NCBI GenBank assembly: GCA_003508835.1
Contig: PUFA01000077.1
Span: forward strand, 2,866,001-2,930,000
Source of the DNA: Eonycteris spelaea
Lineage: Eukaryota > Chordata > Mammalia > Chiroptera > Pteropodidae
Reading direction: 5' to 3'
DNA: 64,000 nt
Below the pieces are notes generated by a model, which was not told the DNA's origin, did not search any database, and saw nothing but the letters and a program-made list of their open reading frames with translations. This document shows positions 14,657-28,027 of the stretch, one piece after another. Positions within the stretch are counted from its first letter, which is position 1. Every line of letters begins with the position of its first letter. A program made the translations under genes and the position numbers.

Positions 14657-14698
14657 ATACTTCAACATCAGTAGTGGGGGAAAGGCCTTTGGCGATCT
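14657..14698 (-). CDS. 42-nt coding exon with a second downstream donor
   Basis: A strong minus-strand acceptor (GTTTGTGTGTCTTAG) precedes AGATCGCC. The first donor (TAT/GTAAGTTAAG) gives a 42-nt exon encoding I-A-K-G-L-S-P-T-T-D-V-E-V between split codons. Both ends join: G+AG from the exon at 29893 gives Glu, and T+CT into the exon at 7638-7816 gives Ser. A second strong donor (AGG/GTAAGTAG) lies 68 bases further at 14588. Using it extends the open frame by 23 codons but puts the next exon out of frame. Confidence 0.6.
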
Positions 14699-15099
14699 CT
14701 AAGACACACAAACATTATTCATTCATCCAGAGAATACAAAGACAGATATATTTAGAGGTTCTGTGTAGATTCAGACAGAGGATTCAGGTGTCAGATTAAG
14801 AGAGAGAGATAGGTAAACTACACAGGTGACTTTAAAACATTTTTAACCACGATACTATACAAAACAGATTTCATATTTTGGACCAGTGCCCACACACATC
14901 TATATCTATGTATATGAATTAGAGATCTTATGAAACAAATTTTTCCTTTACTACAGGTGATCTACTCTGATTTTCTTATGTCCTTTATTTTTTAAGATAA
15001 AGTCCTACCTCTTGGATACTTCTGAGAAAATGTAATAGACATACTTTTCTCAATTCATCCCACTAAGGAAAAATAAAAACCTTGTACATTATATATGAC

Positions 15100-16190
15100 A
15101 AAAATAAGATAACTTTGAAAGGCAGATAGAAAGCAGACATCTAGGGACCTTGGAAGTCAAGGAATGATATAGTGGTAAGTTCCTTGTACTTCTTTTTTCC
15201 CCATATAGTCCACATTTGAAGTTGAAAAAACCCACAACCTAGAAATGCCACAGGAGACAGACAAAAAATAAAACAGCGAAAGCCTGCTCTCTCTAGTCAA
15301 AGGAGCATGAAAGAAGCAGCCTAGCAAGACAGAATAGACAATAACTGCTGTGCTCAAACTTCACAGAAAAAAACGTGACCCAACCACTCAGCAAAGGCAG
15401 AGTGGAGGGCCTCGACTTGGACCCTCTCCAGGCTATAATAAGGTACTCTGAAACTCCTAAAAGGACGGTGCCATAGAAGGCCAAATAGGGAATCCAGACT
15501 TTCATCTCTGTCACCTGGTAATGAGGCCGCTCCTCATCCCTGCAGTGTTGAGATAATGTGGGGAGGCTGGACTTTCACTCCCACCAGACCATGAGAGGCA
15601 GCCCCTCCTTCCTTCCTGGGGTGGTGCCAGAGGAAGTCTGGTGGAGAGTCAGGACTTTCTCCATCACCACGGGATAACGAAAAAGTCCCCACCTCCCAGG
15701 TACCAACTGAGGCAGAGGAGGGAACCTGGATTTCTAACTCCACCGGCTCAGAGTGCTGTTAAAGAAAGCCAGCTAAAACAGAAGATTTAAGTAAGATACA
15801 CAGACTCATAATATAAAATGAAAAGATCAAAGTTTTAATCAAAAATCACCCATAACCAAGAACCAGGAGGAAGAAAGACAATCAATAAATGCCAACACCA
15901 GGATGACAGAGATGTCAGAATTATCTGACAAAGATTTCAAAGCAGCCATGATAAAAATGCTTCGTGAGCAATTACACCTGACACAAATGAAAAAAGAAAG
16001 TTTTAGCCAAGTATTAGAAATAGAAATTCACTTCAATGAAATAGAAGGTAAAAAGGACAAAATGGAAATGTTAGAAACAAAAAATATAATAACAGAAAAC
16101 AGAATAAATGGATGGGCTCACCAGCAGAATGGAAGAGACAAAGGAAGATTTAATTGGGAAGGGTAAAGGGAACTTTCTCAGAAATGGAAA
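15100..16190 (+). mobile_element. old HAL1/L1 5' region with ORF1 remnant
   Basis: The later part (15900-16165) still encodes an ORF1-like stretch (M-T-E-M-S-E-L-S-D-K-D-F-K-A-A-M-I-K-M-L) typical of HAL1/old L1, with a coiled-coil-like K/E run. The upstream part resembles the GC-richer 5' region of such elements but is diverged. It lies in an intron of the leftward gene, antisense to it. Confidence 0.65.
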
Positions 16191-16199
16191 TATTCTACA

Positions 16200-17230
16200 T
16201 CTTGCTTTGGTTATACAATGCTATCAAGTATCAAAACTCAGCTGAACTTAAGATATATGCTTTCTACTGTACGTAAAATAATCAAAAATGTTACAAAAAG
16301 AGATACTAGAAATGCTTTATTATCTTTAGAAAGTTTGCAAGTGATTTTTGAATTATCTATTTTCATCCACAACCCTCTCCCATCCAACAGAGAGCTACAC
16401 ATTAATTCAAGTCCACGCTCTACACCTTTCTTGCTATGATATTTAAGCATGGGCAAGTTATATCACCTCTTTTCAGTAAATGGAACTACTAATATTATGT
16501 TATCATTAATCCTCGCATTGTTATTGTGTTGATAAAGTGAAATAACACATACAAAAGACTGCACCACATGCATTGAGTGAACCTCAAACCTCCATTTTCA
16601 TCCCACTGCCCTCCCGCATCACAGTCAGGAACTGCTGGCATTAATTTTAACAATTTTTACACAAAATAGTAGCCATGTAATTTTAAAGGACATAGTACAG
16701 ACTTGGGAAGTGTCAAGTGGCAATCCTAAGTAAGAAGGGCAATCTAAAGTAAAATTCAGTTTTAAAAAATTAAAAATAAATACAGCCACAGGGAAAAAAG
16801 GAATAGCTTTTCACATATCTAAGTAACCGTGGTCAGAATTGAGAATGAGGTTAAAAACAAAGATAAAAGCAGATACTTGCACCTTGTAACATACTCCTTC
16901 TGGACTGCATGCTCTGTTAGACCGAATTAATGGGGGGAAAAAAGGTGTCTAATTGTTTAAATATTCTTTACACATTACAATCTGGTATTTCAGGGAGGAA
17001 GAGTCAGTACGAAATTAACATATGGAGGGCTTTTCATCACTAAGGCATTAGATATAAGAAGGAGAGAAAGACTTAGAGATCTAGGCAACTATTTAAAGAC
17101 CACCATGACAATGACAAAGGGGAAATGAAAACAAGAACTTTTTCATACCATATTCCATGTTATCCTCGCCACACCATGCTGCTCGAGGGAATGAGATTTT
17201 TTTACCTTCCTCTTAAATTATTGTTTAGTT
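16200..17230. other. intron, unique AT-rich sequence
   Basis: No recognisable feature. Confidence 0.4.
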
Positions 17231-17234
17231 GGTA

Positions 17235-17440
17235 AAATCATGGGGTTTAGAGTTAATGAATCTGTACCACTGACGAGCTGTGTGGCTTCGGGCAACTTAA
17301 TTTTGGTTGGGTTATCTTACCTATGAAATTGGAATCATCATAACTTTTTACAATGCTTTAGAAGAACTAAATGAAAATGTATTTAGAGTGCCTAGTCAAT
17401 GCCTGGCACCTAGTAAGTGCTCGAAAAACAGTAACCACTG
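17235..17440 (+). mobile_element. MIR SINE
   Basis: CTGTGTGGCTTCGGGCAACTT, TTACCTATGAAATTGGAATC and CTGGCACCTAGTAAGTGCTC are MIR hallmarks. Confidence 0.75.
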
Positions 17441-17794
17441 CTACATGTATGTAGTTCTTTGTTCCCGTTAATCTCATCTTAATGATACTGATTTGTTCAA
17501 AGGCAAATACTCGGACCATTGGGATACATGTCGCATACACAGTTGGCTCCACTAAAAGAAGAAAGAGGTGACGGGCCAGTGTGGTTAGGAAAAATGGAGG
17601 GGGATCAAATGTCAAAGTCTTCAGAGAAGGAAAAGCTGGAAATTCTCTTGAAAGGGTTATCCTGGCAATGAAGAAAGCAGAATACTTCAGGCAGAAACAT
17701 AAGCATCTGCCAAGTCACAGAAATGTGAAAAAGGCTTGAGAGGTTCAGGTTCGACTTGATAAATGTGAGTGCCCCCCTTCCCGAGATGCATGCG

Positions 17795-17870
17795 CGTGTG
17801 TGTGTGTGTGTGTGTGTGTGTGTAGGGGGAGGGGGAGGGAGGGAGGAAGGAAGGGAGAGAGAAGGGAGGT
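17795..17870. repeat. (GT)n then purine-rich G/A tract
   Basis: About 14 GT units followed by a roughly 45-base all-purine GGGA/GGAA run. Similar looser GT repeats follow at 17985-18035. Confidence 0.9.
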
Positions 17871-17874
17871 CATC

Positions 17875-20800
17875 TTAACTGGCAATTTTGTTTGCTCACT
17901 CTCTCTATTCAAATAACACTCAGACTGAAGCAACATTCAGGTTTAACAAGCCCCATTCCTTCTTTCACTGGATCTTCATGAATGTATGTGTATATGTGTG
18001 TGTGCGTGTGTGTCTGTAATGTATCTGTGTGTGTATACATCTCAAAGAGCACATTATTTAAAAGAAGAGCTAGGACGATGAAGGAAATAGACTGATCTTA
18101 ATTTATGGACTGAAAGTAGCTAAAAGGTCAACAGAGCCATCGATAGGTATATAACTTGCTAATGAGAAAAAAAAGTTCCTTTTCAAATTTCCCAAATTTA
18201 CTAAGAAAACTGATATGACGTCATCCAAGTTGAGATCACAAATTGCAGGACAATACTCCTCAATGCACTTTGGTCAATCTCTGGAGCCATACCTTCCAAT
18301 AGGGGAGCCAACAGCTGCATGTGGCTATTGTAATTTAAACTCATTATATTTAAATACGATTGGAAATTTGGCTCAGTTGCACCAGCCACATTCCAATTGC
18401 TCAACAGCCATGTTGGGCTGACGACCATACTAACAGTGCAGACTATTCAACATTTCCATCATCAGAGAGAGATCTGCTAGACAGCACAACTTTGAAAAGT
18501 CAGTCTTGCTTCCCAATAAATGATACTTGGAAAAGAACTGAGAAAACATCAATGTACTGTCATGAATTATTTCTTTTTCTACATTTATTTGTTGTTAGTG
18601 CTCTAAATAACCCTATCTACATTTTAGGGATAAGAAAAATTCTGTAACACCATAATTACAGATTTTATAAAATTTTTGCGCTTTAGGAATCAACGCCCTC
18701 ATAACCTGCCTAGCTCTGACCTTCATACACATTTTAGATATGCTTTTCTAGAAGCAAGTGTGCATCTCTTTAGTTATTTTAGACAACTGTCAGATCTGTG
18801 AATAATCTATCCCCCAACCTGGTTGCGTCTGTGTCACAAATCACAGTGTGTTTGGCTTTTGTTGTTGTTCTAAGCTTTTAGAGATCCACCAAGATTATCT
18901 CTGAGGGAGAGAGAAACTGAGAATCAGAGATAAAATCAGTTCTGGCAAAGCTCATGGTCTACTAAAACAGTGGCTCCCAATGTCTGCCAGAAAGGAGAGA
19001 GAGATGTGATGAAAATTTCAAAGGTCCTCAGCAGAATGAAAAAGCAGAGAGCCTGTGAGTTTTCCATTGGCCAAATGTATTCAGTGTAAAAGCCTGTCCT
19101 CTTTATTTTGATACTGTCCTCTCCGCATTTTTTTTAATGTTAATTGCCTATCTTTTACAAAACTGGATAATGAGTGTATGTATCTGTACAGATGAGTTTT
19201 AATGTTAGCGAAATCAATTATAGAAACTGTGAATGTCTCCATTAAAAAAAAAATCTATGGAAGCTAAAGGTTTGCATACTTCTATGCTATAGAACAAAAA
19301 TAAGCAGGCCAATAATTATTTGCAGATGATATGGGGGTAAGAGAGGGTGGAAGTAGGAGCTACAGAGAAAGTAATGAGAGGTCCCACAAATTGAGAAAGA
19401 AAATGATTAATTCTAAGCATCGCCCCCTTCTCCCCCCCCCCAAAAATGAGGCAAGGCTTCATAGGAAGTTGGTATTTCAGATAGATTTTGAACAAGAGGT
19501 CAAGTTTATATCAATAGATCAGGGAAAGGTGTCCAAGCAAGGGACCGATTTAAAAGAAGGTACAGATTACGGCAGTTTGGAGCACTTATAAGGAAGAACA
19601 AGTCATCTGAAGTCTGAAAAAAATCATGGAGATGACACAAGGTAATATGGGAGATTACAAGTATGTGGGGCTTGAGGTATTAAGATAAGTTCAGGATTTT
19701 TTTCACTGAAGAATTGGAAAGTCAATAAACATTTGAAGCAGGCAGAAACTTAGCCAATGTTGTGTCTCAGTAATATGAATAAACACACAATGACAATATT
19801 CACCTGTTGATACATGAGCATCCTTCAAGATTCAGTTTGTCTCATGAAAACTTTCTCCCCTATTATGACACATACGTAGTTCCTTAATCTGAACTTCCAA
19901 AGCATTTATCTGCACTCTCCATGGCACATTACCATTTCATCAAGTCACCACCACAGAATTCGGTATCCGATGAATCTGTTGTCGTAGTTAATTATCAGCA
20001 TCACTCCCTGTATCCTTTTAAATACTGAGCCCCTAACAGGGGCTAAATAATGACTGTTGGTACAAGCCAATACATATCCCATATCCCTGATGTTCCCGCC
20101 CATAAATCCTACAGCTGAGTGCTGCTGGGCGGGCATGCATCCTGTGGACATCTTAATCACATACAAGCACACTGCCCTAAGAGACAGCTAAAGAAACAAA
20201 ACCACAAAGAAATGGCAGAGAGTGTGATTACGTATTTGAGACAGGATTTATATTCCTACTTAGCTTTTCAAATCAGATGATGCTTCTAAAATATTTTACC
20301 AGTTTCCTCACTGTTCTAGATCTTCTTGGCTGGTATACAAAAACAAAAACAGTTCTAAAGAATATACTCTGAAAGAGTAGCAATTCGTTTTATGGTGTTA
20401 TAAATTATTTCTAAAGATGCTTCTAGTCAGTTCTCAATATGACATCCATTAAAACATTGTAAACACCAACTGTTACAATCTAAATCTCTCTTTAAGATTG
20501 GGGAGAAGGGGGGGGGAATCAAGTACACAAACTCAGATCAGAGAAAATCGATCAGTCCAACCATTTGCCTCCTTGGCTGCTGATATCAAACGCCATAAGG
20601 AAGATGGTGCCACTCTAGTTTGTTTCCAAATTTCAGCTGAATCCTCAAACTCTGCCCTGTTTTTCATCTTCAACCAGCCTACTTGCTCCTTCCATAACTA
20701 TGAACATGCTCAGGTCTTGCCCTATATAATAGTCCTCCCCCGACTCTGTTATTCACTTATTAACAAACTGCTTCCTTCTTTTCCTTTCCCTATAGTAACA

Positions 20801-22200
20801 CTGTTAAAAGGGCATTATTGATTATAATTTAAATAGACCTGTATAGACACCATGCTAAGAACTTTACATGCTGGGGTGGATGAAATAATTGTTTGATAAA
20901 TATTCACTCCCTTCCCCTATGGAATGACTTCGGCCTCAGTTAACTTGGTCAGTGGATGTGAGTAACGAGATGTGAGCAAAGGAGTTAAACGTGCTTACAT
21001 AGTTTGGTTTGGTCTCCCGCGCACTTGTGATAATCAAAAAAAGAGTGTGCCCAGTGGCTGCTACTCCTTCAACCTGGAGCCCAGAATGAGATACACAGGG
21101 CAGAGATGACCCCCACCTAAAGTCCAGAACCAGCCTAGGCTCTGCTGGAAGACAGGTGGAGAGAACTGGAGAGGGTGGCAGGTTTCAGACTCACAGAGGC
21201 CTGTAAGCCAGAGCAGGATTTTGCTCTTTATCTTAAGGCTGGTGGGAGACCTTTAGGATGCAGCTTCAAGCGGAAGCCTCCAGCTGCTGTCTGGGGTCCC
21301 ACTAGGCCCTTTGGAACCTCAGGACAACTGTTAGAGAACAGGTACTACCACCTATGTCAGCACACCATCAGTGCTGACTTCCCCGCTCACAATGGCTTCT
21401 CTGGTTCAGGCTAAAGACAACAGTGACTAAACTCTGGTCATGTCAGTGAGAATTTAGAGGAAAAAATGTTTGAATCAATGGGTCTTACTCCTTTGAAAAC
21501 GTGGCCTCAACTCTTCAGAGATGGGATAAGAGGAAGGCCTCCAAAGCTAGGGGAGCCATGCTTAGCCATGCCTGTCTCAGAGCACATTCTGAATTCTTGC
21601 TCTGAAGGCAACAGAACTGACTCTGGGAAGCAGCTGGTAGCAGAGGAGGTGGCTCTGCCAGCTGATACTAAAATAAACCAGAGAGTTACGGGCATTTCAT
21701 CAGCCATAAACCCTCTACCCCCACTTGCATGGCTAAGTCCTTGTTATTCGAGCCTCCACTTAAACTTCTCCGCAGTGAGGCCATGCCTGATCACATAATC
21801 GAAGTGGCTCTCCAGACAATTCCCACCCTCCACCATTCTGCTTTTATTCTCTAATGGCACTCGGTACTCTGATACTGAATGGCATGTGTGTTTACTGTTT
21901 CCTCCAACAAAAAAAAAAATTTAAGTCATGAGAGGAAGAGGCCCTGCCTGTTATAAACCCAGCACATGGGCAGCACGCGGGACAGGATTTCTAAACAAAT
22001 GAGTGAACCCACAAGAACAAGATGCCCTCTTTTATACACATCCTCTCTGGTGTTTGTTTTCCTCTGCAAGACCACTTCAGATGTTCCCGTTTGATAGGGA
22101 TCTTCAAAGTCCATATAAACATATACAAGCTTGAATGCGTGTGTCTCTAGATTTTTCTGGGTAAAGGAACCCTAGTTTTCATCAGAGAGTCAAAGAATCT
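17875..22200. other. intron, mixed unique sequence
   Basis: Diverged reverse-L2-like sequence at about 19440-19720 and 21200-21270, and an LTR-like patch near 20880-21090 (GTGAGTAACGAGATGTGAGC, CAACCTGGAGCCCAGAATGAG). Open frames up to 110 codons (21466-21798) show no splice support. Confidence 0.35.
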
Positions 22201-22204
22201 CTAT

Positions 22205-22545
22205 TACTATGGAATTGTGTGCCCCTAAATTCATATGTTAAAGTCTTAACCCCCAATATGACTATAGAGATAGGGGCCTTTCAAGAGGTAAAGTTAAAAG
22301 AGGCCATAAGGGTGGGCCCGAGTCCAATAATGACTGGTGTCTTCATGAAAAGAGGAAGAGACGGCAGGGTTGAGCATGCACAGAAAAAGGGGCAATCTGC
22401 AAGCCTTTCAGGTCTCAAGAGAAAACAAAGTTGCCAACACCTTGATCTTGGGCTTTCAGCCTCCGGAATGGTGAGAGAATTAATTTCTTTAGTTTAAACC
22501 ATCTGGTCAGTGGTATTTGGTGATGGCAGCCCTAGGAATCTAGTT
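22205..22545 (+). mobile_element. MaLR-type solo LTR
   Basis: AATTGTGTGCCCCTAAATTC, CATATGTTAAAGTCTTAACC, GACTGGTGTCTTCATGAAAAG and the end GGTGATGGCAGCCCTAGGAA mark a relative of the LTR at 4635-4985. No internal sequence. Confidence 0.7.
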
Positions 22546-22724
22546 CAATCCCCCTGTAAAGTTAATAACCACTAATAAGAAACTACCATTTTTATTTGAG
22601 CATCTAGAAAGGCTGTCTCTTACACATGTCACCTCATTTACTCTTTCCGACAATATTCCCGGGTGAAGATGACTGTTTCCATTCCACAGGACCAGTAAGT
22701 AAAGTCAGGACCGAAACCTAGTCA

Positions 22725-22885
22725 ATAGTTTGCCTTGGCTGCACATCAGAACCACCTGCGGAACTTGTAAAGTCATTTGTACCTGGCCAGCCAGGAGAGA
22801 CACCAAGTTAATTGGTCCCCAGAGAGCCCAGGCATAAGGTACTTCTAACGATTAGCTGTTATTAAGAACCACTGAGTAAGGCAGC
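22725..22885 (+). mobile_element. hAT-type MITE (MER5-like)
   Basis: CTTGGCTGCACATCAGAACC at one end and AGAACCACTGAGTAAGG at the other are the near-terminal repeats of MER5-type elements. Confidence 0.65.
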
Positions 22886-22931
22886 CACAATCCCCAAAGC
22901 TTGTGATTCATGATTGCTGGTCTCCCCAGGT

Positions 22932-22969
22932 ACAGGCAGATACAGGCAACTGCCACTGTATCTGCCTGT
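22932..22969. repeat. perfect 13-bp inverted repeat (hairpin)
   Basis: ACAGGCAGATACA at 22932-22944 and its exact reverse complement TGTATCTGCCTGT at 22957-22969 flank a 12-base loop. It does not belong to the neighbouring MER5-like element as far as I can see. Confidence 0.8.
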
Positions 22970-23559
22970 CGAAAGCTCCTCCTCATATATCATGAATCCT
23001 GTCTATTTTGTCCCAACCCACCTCCATTCACCGTGTTTCCACAACAGCCCAATATTTCCTTGGTGATAATGCCCTCCCCCCTTCCCAGTCCTTCCTGTTC
23101 GGGTAGGATGCCAGCCTAACCCCAGGGCTTAAGTATGTCACCTGGCCCTCAGCCAATGAGCACATGTCATTATCCCTGATCACATGACCTATGCTGTCCA
23201 ATCACAGAGACTTCTTCACTGCGTGAGAATTACTAGAAGACTTGTTTTCTTTCCTGCCAGATGTGTAAACAGAAGGATAAAAAGTAGGAAATGTTTTAGC
23301 AGTCCTCTCAAGATGACTGCCTCCATAGGAATAAGGCTAAGACAGCAGAAGAGGAACCAAGAAAAAGAAATGGAGTCCAGGTTGACAACTATAAATCTGG
23401 CTCAAACCTTTCTCAAGGATATATCAACAACTAGATTTCTAAGTTAGATGAACTAACAAAGTCTCTGTACTTAAGCTCAGTTGAGTTGGGATGGGTTTTC
23501 TGAGACTTGCAATTCATATAGCATGTGTCATGTAAAACAAGAGCCTGGTCTTTTGTGAC

Positions 23560-23850
23560 TAGGAAGGTCTTCAAATGTCAGTAAAGTGTGGTGGTTTTAT
23601 AACCATGTGCATTAGTAAGAAATGTGGATATTATCCTGAGTTCAGTAGGGTCCCTGAAGGGTTTTAAGCATGCAAATTTCTGTTTCCAGATTTAAAATAC
23701 TGTTTCTGTAGAGAATATATTTGCGAGGTTCAAAACTGGAGTCAGAAAAACTAAAGTTTAGAGGCTCTTGGGTTGTCCAGGTGAGAAGAGATGAAAGCCT
23801 AAGTTAGAACAAAGGTAGTGAGGAGGAGAGAAGGAGATGGGTCACCCATC
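23560..23850 (-). mobile_element. L2 fragment, reverse orientation
   Basis: ATCCTGAGTTCAGTAGGGTCC, AAGGGTTTTAAGCATGCAAAT and the following GGTGAGAAGAGATGAAAGCC are typical of reverse L2. Confidence 0.65.
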
Positions 23851-23859
23851 CATTTAGAT

Positions 23860-24010
23860 CAGGGACTGACTAACTTTTTCTATAAAGTGCCAGATGGTAA
23901 ATATTTAAAGTTTTGCAAACCATACAGCATCACAACTACCCAACCATGCCATGGTAGTGCAGAAGCAGCAATAAACAACACATAACTATGTTCCAATAAA
24001 ACTTTAAGAA
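23860..24010 (+). mobile_element. hAT-type MITE
   Basis: CTAACTTTTTCTATAAAGTGCC, AATATTTAAAGTTTTGC and TGTTCCAATAAAACTTTAAG mark a common non-autonomous hAT-like element (its other orientation occurs at 46335-46560). Confidence 0.65.
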
Positions 24011-26539
24011 GTGGTTACCCTTGACTTAGTAAAATGGGTCCAACTTGGTCATTGACTAGAAGTAAGGGAGGAAGGAAATAAAAAGTCAAGGAGCTGCTAG
24101 GTTTGGGGATCTTTCTGTTCTCACTGTTTGGTCCCAGAATCACAAATTCCTTGAGTCAGTTAATGTCAAAGCAGGATAGAAACTCGTTAAAATTATGTAG
24201 TTCAACAGCCTCGTTTTATTGTTGATGATATTGAGGACAAGTTCCTCTGAGGTAGTGACTAGTTCACAGCACAAACAGGACTAGAGTTTCTAACCCTGAT
24301 GTCAGCAGTATCTCTACTGCACTACACTTCTCTCATCCATGCCTCTAGATATAAAGATTTTTCTCTGTGTCTTGAGACCATCATGTTACATGCAATAATA
24401 CTGGGTATTTAATAAATATTACTATACATCTATAATGTGTCTGAGGACTACTGATAGACTGTCTCCTATCTCAGGAAACTTAAAATCTTATCGTCATTAC
24501 ACACATTTTCCCCAAGCCATTTTTGTGCTGATTTTTTTTTTTAGATCTGTTATTTTTTAAGTGGTTGTGAAACATACATCATACTTCTTTGCTCTAATGA
24601 TTATTCACTTTCTAATCTGAACAATGTTTTATGTTAAAAGCATACAGAGAATTTATTCAAGCCAAGAACTAAGGCACTGCTTATTCAGCCTCATGACAAG
24701 AAAAGAATAAATCATAGACATGCATTATCAGAACGTAACCACAGTCAACTCCAATTGAAGACCAAAATAATCTTACGAAAAGGCAAGCAAAATGCCTTGT
24801 GACTGTTATGCAAAACCAAAAAACATACAAAGGAAAGTCCAGAAGAAAATATGACAAATACTAATTAATAGTGGCTGTTTTTTTAAAAGTCCATGGAAAA
24901 ATTTTTTCTACTTTCCAAAGGATATATATAATATGTATGTAATTACAACTATTTTGAAAGGTTAATTTAAAAAGGTAGGAAAATGTTTCTGTGCTGCATT
25001 TTTTAAATTCTTGAATAGTATTTTGCTCTAGAATATTAATAGAATATTTTAAATTAGGTAAAAAATTTAAAAGACCTTTAGGTATACAACAAGCTCTGCT
25101 TTCAGGTCTAGATAGCTAATATATATTAACTGGATAAATTATTTTCCTCTTCATGCCTAGTGAATGACTCTAAGTACTTCCAGATGCCTTACCCTCCTCA
25201 CTGACAAATAAACCCAACATGGTTGGTTAACCATCACACGTTCAAGTTTTTCTGGACAATTATCTTTAAACATGGTTGCCCTATTCTCATCAGGAGACAA
25301 TTTTAGTGTTGTGGTCTTGCTCCCTTCCTGCTTCTTTCAGGGAACGTAGACCCACTGATCCCTCCTTGAGAGTGCGAGCCGGATGTCAAAGTGGGGGACA
25401 AAAGCAATGTTAGAGAGCAAGTAGCTGAATCCTTTGGTTTGACAATTGGCTTTTCCAAAAGGGCCAGCTCAGTATCACCAGGCTCTCACCTCCATTCCTA
25501 CCCACTGATGAAGGACTGGTGGACAGACTCGGAGGGAGAGAGAAGAGAAAAAGCCAGCCGGGATGGAAAGAGGCAGTTATCTGTGCGGCCCTTCGGGACA
25601 TCTTTCCATCGTAAGTTCAAAAAGACCCCATCAGCACAAAAAAGGATGGAAGGTCTCTAGGAAGCAGTCAGCTGAAGGCATGCTTTAGCTCAAGATCCCA
25701 AATGTGGCAATCAGAATGCACAAGTCCATGCAAGTTCCTACGAGTGGTCGACAGCCATCCCTTTCCACTTGCCCTTTTCAGTCCAGTTTATGATCACCTC
25801 AATAACAACTCTCAATCCCAACTATAAAGAAATATACCCTTGCCCCAAGAAGTTCCATCGACAGGAAACCTCTCTTTCGGGGCTGAATCTATTTTGGTTT
25901 GTATGACTGCCTTTGTCAAATCTGAGTGTGTACACATGTACTACAGCACAGATGGAACTTAGGAAACTTGGGCTTTTTCTATATCCTATTATGAATTGTT
26001 CAAAAGCCTGATGCATTGAGCAAAATAGGAATTCATTCAGCAATTATCTTCTGAGCACCAACTATTCACCAGGTATTCTTCTAGGTGTTTAAATACAACC
26101 ATGGGGGAGGGGAACACAAAGATTATAATTGTAGTGGTAAGAAATTTCTGGTTGAAAGAATCATCTTCAGAAATGAGAATCCCTAGAAAATCTACAGGTA
26201 GATTGTTAACTTTCTTAAAAATAATAAAATGTGCCCAGACTTAGAACCTTATCTGGAAGTTAATAAAATAAGTGGATAAGGACATGGACTGTGAAATCAG
26301 ATTTTGGAGTTCAAATGTTGGACCCTCTCTGAGTAATCAACGAGCCTCCTTCCTCCGAAAAAGACCTGAACATTCCAACATGGGAAGATCCCTCTTCTTG
26401 TCCTAAAAACACCCAGTCCATCTTATGATGAAAATCATGATTGACAGGCCCCATTCATACACAGAGACCTTTTGAAAAAATTTTTTACTGGGGTCACTCA
26501 AATATGAGCAGACAGCTAGTATCTACAAACATTTTGGGA
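24011..26539. other. intron, mixed
   Basis: A reversed MIR-like patch at about 24180-24340 and L2/MIR-tail scrap near 26040-26095. A minus-strand acceptor/donor pair near 25488-25515 encloses only 26 bases and is not called. Confidence 0.35.
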
Positions 26540-27560
26540 TCTCTAACATGAAACAATACTCGAATGAACAAATAGTGGGGAAAGACTTGGAAGAAATATG
26601 GAGAGCAAAGTTAACTTTGATTTAAAAATTAAAATATTTGCATTAATAGCCTCAAGGAAATATGAAAACATTACACTCACAGGATAAAATTAGGTGCTAT
26701 AAAAACTTAAGAAAAAAATTCTTAAAAAATTAAAAATGATAGAAATTATAAATGCCACAGAAGCTTGAAAGATAAAATCAATCTACCAGAAAACAACAAA
26801 AAGAACTGAGATGAGAAATAGGAAACAGAATAAAAATATATAAGAACCACTCCAGGAAATTTATCATCTCAAAAACAGCAGCTAGAGAAATAAAGTATAG
26901 AATAAATTAGATAAAAATAAATCAAATTTTTTTTAAAATTCCCATTAATGAATGACATGAGTTTCCATTTTGAGGTACCACTAAATACGCAATACAATGA
27001 TAAAAATAGACTCACACCAAAGCCTAATCTCACAAAAGTTCTCAGTATTAAGGATAAAAATAAGATCAAATAATTTCAAGAAAAATGTATATTTCAAACA
27101 AATGATCAAGAATGAGAGACTTCAGATTTCTCAAAAACTAGACTGGAAACAAGAAGATATTAGAGGCTTCAAAATTGTGAGGAACGAAAACTTACAACTT
27201 TTGAAAACTAATTAAGTTATCAATTAAGTATAATGGTAGAATATATACTTTTTCATACGTGTAAGTTCTAAGAATGCTTCCCATGTACCTTTTCACAGGA
27301 GGTAACTAGAGGATGTGCTCCATCAAAACCAAGGGGAAAACAAAGAGGAAGACACAGGATCCTAGGACAGGGGAATCTGATGCAGAGACACCGAGAAAAG
27401 TATTCCAAGGATTGCGATAAAAGAAATTTTAAACACAACAGCTCTGAAGCAAGTCTAGAGAACAACTAGACCCATTTGAAACAAATCAGAATTCTTTTGG
27501 GACCATTTCTTGAACAAGACGAAATGAACAGAATACCTAATGTATGAACGTATTGGGAGG
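26540..27560 (+). mobile_element. degraded L1/HAL1-like block
   Basis: A-rich sequence with L1-like text (GAGGATGTGCTCCATCAAAA, GAGGAAGACACAGGATCC, AACAAGAAGATATTAGAGG). Borders and subfamily cannot be fixed by eye. Confidence 0.5.
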
Positions 27561-27937
27561 AGATTTAACAGAGAAACTTTTGGCTGGAATTAGTGATAAG
27601 TTTATAGGCCACTAAGGAAACAACAATAATAAAAACATTATTAAGCAATTATTTGAAGAAGATAATGACTAATTTAAAAGTTAACTTCACATACAATTTT
27701 AATAAAAATAAAATCTATGTTTTAAGTTTATAAAGTGTTTATCATACTTCCCAGCACATAGTAAGTACTCAAAGAATTTAGAATCTCTTCTGAAGTGTTT
27801 CTTAGCAAAAGAAGAGTTGGGAGTGAAGTAACTTTACTCAGACAAGTTACTTAGGCAAAGCCTGTTTCCTCATAAGCAAAATGGGAATAAGCACAATTAT
27901 AGTAGGCATTAGAGAAAATGTTTATAAGCCACCATCC

Positions 27938-28027
27938 TTGGTATACAGTAAAAATATTTGTCTATATTTGCATATATAATATTTGGTATACAGTAAAAAT
28001 ATTTGTCTATATTTGTATATATAATAT
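27938..28027. repeat. 45-bp tandem duplication
   Basis: TTGGTATACAGTAAAAATAT and the following 25 bases at 27938-27982 are repeated at 27983-28027 with one clear substitution (TTTGCATA versus TTTGTATA). Two copies only; AT-rich. Confidence 0.85.
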
